Notes under the pieces: model-generated | What the model saw: the letters and a program-made list of their open reading frames with translations, nothing else | Database searches by the model: none | Told to the model about the DNA's origin: nothing | Assembly (NCBI GenBank): GCA_030323885.1 | Contig: CM059187.1 | Location: forward strand, 134,194,029 to 134,258,028 | Length of the DNA: 64,000 bases | Source: Branchipolynoe longqiensis | Lineage: Eukaryota > Annelida > Polychaeta > Phyllodocida > Polynoidae | Reading direction: 5' to 3' | Program-made: the position numbers and the translations under genes | Part shown: piece by piece, positions 63,612 to 64,000 of the stretch | Layout of the letters: each line of letters starts with the position of its first letter | Numbering within the stretch: the first letter of the stretch is position 1

Positions 63612-64000
63612 AATGATCAACACACTATCTACTTATGCATTTGCTCATGATAAACTGATTTGTTTTTTACATGGTGTTTCATAATCCCAATAGAATACAT
63701 ATTGATTTGAAGCAAATGTCCTTGTGTTTTCAGTGTAACCGTTTCTGTGCTGTTTTGTGTCAATCATTACTATGGACAAAAAAAAACCGAAGAGTTAGCA
63801 CCTTTTGAGACAGGCTCATATATATAGTTATTTTGCAATGCTGACAGACAAGAAAACAATCCGTAAGATGGTCTTGTACGGCGTACGGTGATGATGGGAT
63901 ATAAAATATTGTACACCTTACGGTAAAACTGTAAGGGTTGGCAACACTACACGAGCCCACTCGGCCGGTATTTAGATAAGCATGGTGTGTAAGAAGGAGA
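63612..64000. other. No feature recognised
   Basis: AT-rich DNA to the end of the window. A local inverted motif CGGCGTACGGTGATG/CACCTTACGG near 63880-63925 was noted. Confidence 0.45.

Noticed and set aside
1..64000. CRISPR array, bacterial operon or phage system
   Set aside because: Tandem repeats here lack regular unique spacers. There are no cas-like frames, no ribosome-binding-site spaced genes, and introns plus SINEs mark the DNA as animal nuclear.

Overview
The window looks like non-coding, repeat-dominated DNA from an animal nuclear genome. It contains tRNA-derived SINEs, a non-LTR retrotransposon with an apurinic-type endonuclease and reverse transcriptase, a PIF/Harbinger DNA transposon with spliced genes, many MITEs, mini- and microsatellites and long poly-G/poly-C runs. 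There are no bacterial operons, phage genes, CRISPR arrays or rRNA. The repeat spectrum would suit a marine invertebrate, perhaps a lophotrochozoan such as a mollusc, but the species cannot be fixed from the sequence. Most open frames are chance frames through low-complexity or repeat DNA.

Layout. 1-1390: a tRNA-like fragment, then a 101-bp tandem array. 1550-7480: MITEs, SINEs and two related arrays of a ~110-bp unit that carries a CRE octamer. 7563-12904: a complete-length but decayed PIF/Harbinger transposon with a TTA target duplication, a deleted transposase gene on the + strand and a three-exon MADF/Myb-like partner gene on the - strand. 12905-19300: degenerate zinc-finger DNA, Tigger/pogo-like MITEs and microsatellites. 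19306-22700: an RTE-like non-LTR retrotransposon on the - strand. 22870-36520: minisatellites, MITE families with TA, TAA, TTAA and 6-bp target duplications, a perfect 101-bp palindrome and an array of ~205-bp repeats. 36830-44620: SINEs, a hAT-like MITE and a possible two-exon gene for a ~72-residue secreted protein on the - strand (39862-42600). 45520-51690: two oppositely oriented arrays of a ~320-bp unit, each unit holding a 72-nt tRNA-like sequence. 51700-64000: more SINEs, a ~680-bp pure purine tract, a 31-bp minisatellite, and a CpG-rich segment with a possible first coding exon (60313-60539) followed by a consensus splice donor.

The features relate mainly by insertion history. SINE-A is found inside a satellite, a hAT-like MITE and the CRE array. 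SINE-B splits a Tigger-like MITE. An RTE 3' end lies inside another MITE, and a deleted RTE derivative joins the element's 3' end to its 5' region. Only the two candidate host exon sets (39862-42600 minus and 60313-60539 plus) show splice signals in the right phase outside transposons, and both need transcript evidence. Family names MITE-A to MITE-L, SINE-A, SINE-B, D-repeat and R1 are labels used only here.
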